From FEB-12 sp964503315 (lineage in GTDB: Bacteria > Zixibacteria > MSB-5A5 > GN15 > FEB-12), in NCBI GenBank assembly GCA_964503315.1, contig CAZCZL010000006.1, positions 1 to 64,000 of the forward strand: DNA of 64,000 bases, in the 5' to 3' direction. Each line of letters opens with the position of its first letter. Position 1 is the stretch's first letter. The position numbers and the translations under genes are program-made. The notes below the pieces were generated by a model. It was not told where the DNA came from. It did not search any database and saw only the letters and a program-made list of their open reading frames with translations. Below, piece by piece: positions 59,982 to 64,000 of this stretch.

Positions 59982-60476
59982 TTAGTTGCTGAGGGTTGCC
60001 AGCTCGGCGGCGTTTACGACCTTGGAAAGGTCGAGGAAGATCAAGAGACGATCTTCGAGCTTGGCTACTCCCTTGATATATTCGGCGTTGACGCCGGTGA
60101 CTATCTCGGGCGGCGGTTCGATGGTGCTGGACGAAAGCCGCAGTACCTCGGAGACGGCATCGACGATCATCCCCATGATGTTGCCGTTGATATCTACCAC
60201 TACGATGCGGGTGTTCTTGTCGTATTCCTTGACATCGAGGCTGAACCGCTTGCGCAGGTCAATGATCGGAATGACTTTGCCGCGGAGGTTGATGACGCCC
60301 TCGACATAGTGCGGCGCCTGCGGTACACGCGTGATCTCCACCATCCGGTTGATCTCCTGGACTTTCAGGATCTCAACGCCGAATTCTTCGGAGCCAATAT
60401 TAAACGACACGAGTTGCAGTTCATCGCCGTTGCCGACGCTGTTCTTGTCGCCATGGATCAATGAGTCTGTTTTCAT
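59982..60476 (-). CDS. cheW: Chemotaxis coupling protein CheW
   Basis: This 164-residue adaptor links chemoreceptors to the CheA kinase in the cytoplasmic signalling array. Seen: LQLVSFNIGSEEFGVEILKVQEI, VPQAPHYVEGVINLRGKVIPIIDLRKRF (the NLRG core), RIVVVDINGNIMGMIVDAVSEVL, and the late VAKLEDRLLIFLDLSKVV. ATG 60476 has AGAAGGG upstream; the open frame extends further but that part has no homology. It stands alone: no cheA, receptor or flagellar gene is within the window, so it may serve an array encoded elsewhere or a non-flagellar pathway such as gliding or type IV pili. Confidence 0.94.
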   Translation of the reverse strand: MKTDSLIHGDKNSVGNGDELQLVSFNIGSEEFGVEILKVQEINRMVEITRVPQAPHYVEGVINLRGKVIPIIDLRKRFSLDVKEYDKNTRIVVVDINGNIMGMIVDAVSEVLRLSSSTIEPPPEIVTGVNAEYIKGVAKLEDRLLIFLDLSKVVNAAELATLSN

Positions 60477-60644
60477 TGCCCGAATCCCTTCTGATAAAAT
60501 GAGTTCCCCTTTTCTGGAGAGTATCGGCAGGCTGGGAGAAATCTGCACGGGCCTGGCCAGTTTCCCATGCCGACCACCGTCCCGGCACCCGCAATCGCCG
60601 TAAATCGCTGTTTTCCAACCTGATACGCTTACAAGCCCAGGAAA

Positions 60645-60673
60645 TTGCGAAGTTCCGGCGGATATGTTATGTT
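60645..60673 (+). promoter_or_regulatory. Promoter for the M29 aminopeptidase gene
   Basis: TTGCGA (60645-60650), a 17-base spacer and TATGTT (60668-60673), about 40 bases before the start codon at 60713. Confidence 0.5.
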
Positions 60674-60712
60674 CGATGCTCACAGAAGAATCTGACCTGA
60701 CAGGAGCAGGAA

Positions 60713-61852
60713 ATGAAAGATAAACGGAATGAGATACTTGGTCGGCAATTGATCGACTACTCGCTACGACTTCAAAAGGGCGAAGTACTCTACCTTGAGA
60801 TCAAGGGGAAAGAGACACTAGAATTGGGGAAACAGATCATCCGGATCGCGACTGAAAAGGGGGCGATCCCGTTCTGGTTCTACAATGATGAGTCGCTTAT
60901 CCGTCAATGGGCCCGTACGGCTACCGATGAACAGCATAAGGTGCAGATGGAGCTGCATCTGAAATTGATGGAACGGGCAGATGCCTATATCGGGCTGCGC
61001 GGTTCCGACAATCCTTTTGACCTGGCCGATATTCCAACGGCGCAGATGGACAAGTATAATACCCTCTTCTACAAGCCGGTGCATTTAGAAGAACGGGTCA
61101 AACGGACACGATGGGTGGTGTTGCGATATCCCAACAATGCGATGGCGCAGTTGGCGCAGACCTCGCAGGAGAGTTTCGAGGATTTCTATTTTGATGTATG
61201 CTGTGCCGATTACGCAAAGATGTCCAAAGCACAGGACAAGCTGTTTGCGCTAGTGAATGCCACAGACAAAGTGCGGATAGTTGCGCCGGGGACCGACCTG
61301 ACATTCTCGATCAAAGGTATCCCGCCGGTGAAGTGCGACGGACATCGGAATATCCCCGATGGTGAAGTGTACACCGCACCGGTGCGTGACTCCGTCAACG
61401 GAACGATCACGTACAATACGCCTTCGCTCTACCAAGGGGTGGTTTATAATTCGATCTCGCTGACCTTTGAGAACGGAAAGATCGTCAAAGCGACGGCCGA
61501 CGCCAATGTTGACAAGCTGAATAAGATACTGGATACGGATGCCGGGGCGCGGTATGTAGGCGAGTTCGCGATTGGCGTAAATCCGTTTATCCTGCATCCA
61601 ATGAAGGATACCCTGTTTGATGAGAAGATCGCGGGGTCGATACATTTCACGCCGGGACAGTGCTACGATGAAGCGTACAACGGAAATCAGTCGGCGATCC
61701 ACTGGGATCTGGTTTTGATACAGCGCACCGACTACGGCGGCGGCGAATTGTGGTTCGACGGCAAATTGATCCGCAAGAATGGTGTTTTCACGGATGCTGA
61801 AATGGAGAAGGCATTCTCCAAAGAAGCGCTCCGCCCGGTGGGTATGGACTGA
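60713..61852 (+). CDS. M29-family aminopeptidase
   Basis: This is a cytoplasmic metallo-aminopeptidase of 379 residues (AmpS/aminopeptidase T/PepS family) that removes N-terminal residues from peptides using two metal ions. Seen: GHRNIPDGEVYTAP (metal Glu), YVGEFAIGVNP (metal Glu), DEKIAGSIHFTPGQCY (His), and SAIHWDLV (His and Asp), all in family order. No signal peptide is present, so it acts inside the cell, probably finishing peptides supplied by the exported proteases encoded nearby; that link is inference. RBS GGAGCAGG. Its own promoter and terminator make it a single-gene unit, divergent from cheW. Confidence 0.92.
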   Translation: MKDKRNEILGRQLIDYSLRLQKGEVLYLEIKGKETLELGKQIIRIATEKGAIPFWFYNDESLIRQWARTATDEQHKVQMELHLKLMERADAYIGLRGSDNPFDLADIPTAQMDKYNTLFYKPVHLEERVKRTRWVVLRYPNNAMAQLAQTSQESFEDFYFDVCCADYAKMSKAQDKLFALVNATDKVRIVAPGTDLTFSIKGIPPVKCDGHRNIPDGEVYTAPVRDSVNGTITYNTPSLYQGVVYNSISLTFENGKIVKATADANVDKLNKILDTDAGARYVGEFAIGVNPFILHPMKDTLFDEKIAGSIHFTPGQCYDEAYNGNQSAIHWDLVLIQRTDYGGGELWFDGKLIRKNGVFTDAEMEKAFSKEALRPVGMD

Positions 61853-61863
61853 GACTGTTTTTC

Positions 61864-61903
61864 GAGAGGCGGCTCACGATTTGGACCGCCTCTCCCCTCT
61901 TTT
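61864..61903 (+). terminator. Intrinsic terminator of the M29 gene
   Basis: A 9-bp stem, GAGAGGCGG (61864-61872) with CCGCCTCTC (61886-61894), a 13-base loop, then CCCTCTTTTT. Confidence 0.78.
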
Positions 61904-61946
61904 TCTCGTATAACTCATTGAACCTTGCAGTCTGCGCGAGAGGACA

Positions 61947-62993
61947 ATGGACGACGAGCACAACGATAATCCATCTGACAATCCAGTTAAACAGAAGTCG
62001 ACTGCTCCGGCCACGCTACTCGAAATTGCTATCGCCCAACTAAGAGAGCGGAGCCTGGCAGGTAGAGAAACGGGGTACAGGGAGTTCTGGAGCAGGGCGC
62101 GCGAGATCCTTGAGCAGTTCAAGACACTGAAGCCACTGGCCCCGGCAGACAGGCAGCGGCTGTGGGAACTCTATCGTGAAGTGTGCGACGCGGTGCATTC
62201 GCGCCAGGTGGAGGAACGTCATTCGCTGCGGGAGGAGTCGCAGACGAAGCGTGCCGTACTTGAGACTCAAATTGCAGAGGCGCGCGGACTTCTGACCACC
62301 GAAGCTGAATTTGGAGCAGTGACGCGAGCGCGGGACCTGTTGACCGCGGCTATGCAGCAGATGAAATCGCACACTGAGGCGATCCCACGGGAAGGATCAA
62401 CTGAAAACCAGGACGGAGGGCATCCAGTACGACTCCTTAAAGATGATCGCGAGGCGGTCTGGATACAGTGGCAAGAAGTTCGCGGAATGTTGGCCGAGAT
62501 TCAGCTAAAGTGGCAGAATCAGTTTCAGGCGAGGGCCACCAGCCTCAAAGAATCAGCCGAGAATGGGGAGCCTGCGGGAATTCTCAAGAAAGTAAGAGAG
62601 CTGCAGCAGGAGATATTCAAAGTCGGTTTGAGTCGTGAGCAACGGGAGTCTCTACGCGGGATATTGAATGATGCCTGGAAGATCGCGATCAGTCGTCTGC
62701 AGGTGCTTCGGGAGGAACGACGGACGCGGCACGCCGAGTGGAAAACGCGGATGCAGGAAAATCTGAAGCGCTGGAGTGACCAGGTCGAGCGCCGCGAGAA
62801 AACACTGGAGCATCTGCGCGGACAGATCCAGAAGCTCGAGACAATGCTGGAGACAGCGCGCAGTGATGACCATGCCGAGCGGGTGCGCGGATGGATAAGC
62901 GAGACAGAGACCAAACTCCGCAACACCGAAGAAACGCTGGCGAGCCTTCGCGAGAAGATCGTGTCAGTGCACGCAAAGCTCAAACGCGGATAG
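61947..62993 (+). CDS. Coiled-coil protein, possibly DUF349-like
   Basis: This soluble protein of 348 residues has no signal peptide and no enzyme motif. Almost all of it is charged helix: heptad patterns are clear at about 70-130 and 170-345 (QVERREKTLEHLRGQIQKLE, SETETKLRNTEETLASLREK). Two stretches, ADRQRLWELYREVCDAVHSRQ and DDREAVWIQWQEVRGMLAEI, have the 'LWxxFxxxxdaxxxR' look of DUF349 repeats; bacterial DUF349 proteins are poorly known. The match is by eye and weak. RBS GAGAGGACA. The gene ends nine bases before the convergent small gene at 63003. Confidence 0.6.
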   Translation: MDDEHNDNPSDNPVKQKSTAPATLLEIAIAQLRERSLAGRETGYREFWSRAREILEQFKTLKPLAPADRQRLWELYREVCDAVHSRQVEERHSLREESQTKRAVLETQIAEARGLLTTEAEFGAVTRARDLLTAAMQQMKSHTEAIPREGSTENQDGGHPVRLLKDDREAVWIQWQEVRGMLAEIQLKWQNQFQARATSLKESAENGEPAGILKKVRELQQEIFKVGLSREQRESLRGILNDAWKIAISRLQVLREERRTRHAEWKTRMQENLKRWSDQVERREKTLEHLRGQIQKLETMLETARSDDHAERVRGWISETETKLRNTEETLASLREKIVSVHAKLKRG

Positions 62994-63002
62994 CGCGGCG
63001 CA

Positions 63003-63242
63003 TCACGAAGATTCACAATCGGCCTTGTTCAGAGCGGCGACGAAATGAATCACCTGCTCCATGAAGTAATAGGCATGATCACGCGAAATGATAATCACTC
63101 CTTTACATGGATGGAGCGCGTGAATACGGAGAATTCTTTCTCCGGTGGCATCGCGGATGATATTCAGTTTGAATGGACGCGCGGTGGTACGTCCAGCATT
63201 CGAGCCTGAGTTTCCGTTTTTCGAGGTACTCTGGTGTTTCAT
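63003..63242 (-). CDS. Small conserved-looking protein, 79 residues
   Basis: I do not recognise a family. The gene is probably real: GGGGAGTAGGAAG stands directly before ATG, the ORF is free of the skewed composition of antisense frames, and it fills the space between a convergent stop and an intergenic region. The N-terminal 22 residues are basic and disordered (Lys, Ser, Asn, Gly). The rest, RPFKLNIIRDATGERILRIHALHPCKGVIIISRDHAYYFMEQVIHFVAAL, is a compact strand-helix pattern suggesting a small cytoplasmic domain of about 55 residues. A perfect palindrome lies upstream at 63287-63305. phoU is divergent. Confidence 0.55.
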   Translation of the reverse strand: MKHQSTSKNGNSGSNAGRTTARPFKLNIIRDATGERILRIHALHPCKGVIIISRDHAYYFMEQVIHFVAALNKADCESS

Positions 63243-63286
63243 CTTCCTACTCCCCTATAGCTGTTCGTAAGACGATAAACCGGCGC

Positions 63287-63305
63287 ACTGACAGGGGCTG
63301 TCAGT
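63287..63305. repeat. Perfect palindrome between the small gene and phoU
   Basis: ACTGACAG (63287-63294) and CTGTCAGT (63298-63305) are separated by GGG. It lies 45 bases upstream of the 79-residue gene and 170 bases upstream of phoU, without a T-run in the direction of either gene. It looks more like an operator for a dimeric repressor, or an mRNA hairpin, than a terminator. Confidence 0.5.
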
Positions 63306-63414
63306 AAAAAGCGATCCTAAGTACAATTTGCAGAATATTATATAACCAACTGTGGTACAACGGTATGCATCGCCCAATACGGACCTCCCAAGTCGAAAAA
63401 CGGGCTATTTTTGG

Positions 63415-63442
63415 TTGAAGGTTGCGTATAAGACTCTATATT
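63415..63442 (+). promoter_or_regulatory. Promoter for phoU
   Basis: TTGAAG (63415-63420), a 16-base spacer and TATATT (63437-63442), giving a leader of about 25 bases. No clear Pho box is visible. Confidence 0.65.
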
Positions 63443-63474
63443 CGGGCAACAAACTTTGGAGACACAATAAGTAC

Positions 63475-64000
63475 ATGTCGCAACACTTAGTCCGGGAAAT
63501 CACGCGCGTCAAACAACAGATTCTGACTCTGGGGGCGGAGGTTGAGGACTCACTGCGTCATGCGGTAACCTCGCTCGTGAATCGCGATACCGTTCTGGCC
63601 AAGCAGGTGATTTCGCGCGATTCGGAGATCGACCAGCAGGAAGTGGATATCGAAGAAGACTGCCTCAAGATTCTGGCATTACACCAGCCCGTGGCGATCG
63701 ATCTTCGGTTTCTGATAGCGGTGCTGAAGATCAACAACGACCTGGAGCGCATAGGCGATCTGGCGGTGAATATCGCGGAGCGGTCGTTGTCGTTGAGTCT
63801 GCTTCCCCCCATAACTCCCCCTTTCGATCTGGCGGCGATGGCTGCCCGAGTTCAAAGCATGGTCAGGAAAAGTCTGGACGCGCTGGTTGAACTGGACACC
63901 CAGAAAGCGCATCAGGTGCTGGCCGAGGATGACGCGGTTGACAGCGCGCATCGTCAAATGTACGACCACGTGAAAGCAGCTATACGCAGAGAACTTGAGC
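63475..64000 (+). CDS. phoU: Phosphate-signalling regulator PhoU, partial (3' end outside window)
   Basis: The frame is open from ATG 63475 to the right edge (175 codons), so the gene is cut off; full PhoU is about 220-240 residues. Seen: the start SQHLVREITRVKQQILTLG, then RDSEIDQQEVDIEEDCLKIL, LHQPVAIDLRFLIAVLKIN, and the signature NNDLERIGDLAVNIAER. A second helical repeat begins near residue 120. PhoU has two three-helix bundles that bind metal clusters; it connects the Pst phosphate transporter to the PhoR kinase and restrains phosphate uptake in the cytoplasm. pst genes may follow beyond the window. The start has no strong Shine-Dalgarno sequence (GGAGACACAATAAGTAC precedes ATG). Confidence 0.93.
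   Translation, partial: MSQHLVREITRVKQQILTLGAEVEDSLRHAVTSLVNRDTVLAKQVISRDSEIDQQEVDIEEDCLKILALHQPVAIDLRFLIAVLKINNDLERIGDLAVNIAERSLSLSLLPPITPPFDLAAMAARVQSMVRKSLDALVELDTQKAHQVLAEDDAVDSAHRQMYDHVKAAIRRELE

Overview
The window reads as a fragment of a bacterial chromosome from the FCB (Fibrobacteres-Chlorobi-Bacteroidetes) superphylum. My best guess is a candidate phylum close to Zixibacteria. That placement is inferred from the density of secreted proteins ending in dockerin-like pairs (DLSDLSxLIxYL) or in YPNPFNPSTT-type sorting tails, not from a database comparison. Coding density is high, and I see no phage, transposase, CRISPR array or plasmid gene.

Layout. 1-1350: the 5' two thirds of a 16S rRNA gene on the minus strand with its leader, boxA and a strong promoter. 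1.9-6.2 kb: three secreted proteins, two with dockerin-like tails. 6.27-6.59 kb: a HesB/IscA-like gene with an in-frame TGA that is best read as selenocysteine, followed by tRNA-His. 6.9-14.2 kb: aminotransferase, surface lipoprotein, aldo/keto reductase, CotH-kinase protein and phosphoesterase. 14.5-19.9 kb: M28 and M43 metallopeptidases with dockerin-like tails, then a homocysteine methyltransferase-family gene. 19.9-28.4 kb: an overlapping run of three secreted proteins (subtilase, beta-propeller, beta-helix), all with type A sorting tails. 28.4-36.3 kb: EVE protein, a second subtilase with a dockerin-like tail, Pcm and a large zinc metalloprotease. 36.4-42.2 kb: nitroreductase, LOG-family protein, 6-phosphofructokinase and glycogen phosphorylase. 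42.3-48.3 kb: a von Willebrand A protein and an M16 peptidase pair. 48.5-56.7 kb: three tandem paralogous secreted proteins of about 880 residues with no function I recognise. 56.7-64 kb: MFS transporter, glycosyltransferase-like protein, small lipoprotein, CheW, M29 aminopeptidase, a coiled-coil protein, a 79-residue protein and the start of phoU.

How the parts fit. Much of the window is an extracellular protein programme: at least five exported peptidases, BNR/sialidase-like, CotH and beta-helix proteins, and three kinds of C-terminal tail. Each protein carries only one kind of tail, which suggests two or three parallel export or anchoring routes. Housekeeping genes (glycolysis and glycogen, Pcm, CheW, PhoU) lie between them. 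Many genes have recognisable sigma70-type promoters (TTGACA-like, 16-17 bp, TATATT/TATACT/TATCTT) and GC-rich intrinsic terminators, so much of the window can be divided into transcription units by eye. Three promoters lie so close to their start codons that leaderless mRNAs are likely.
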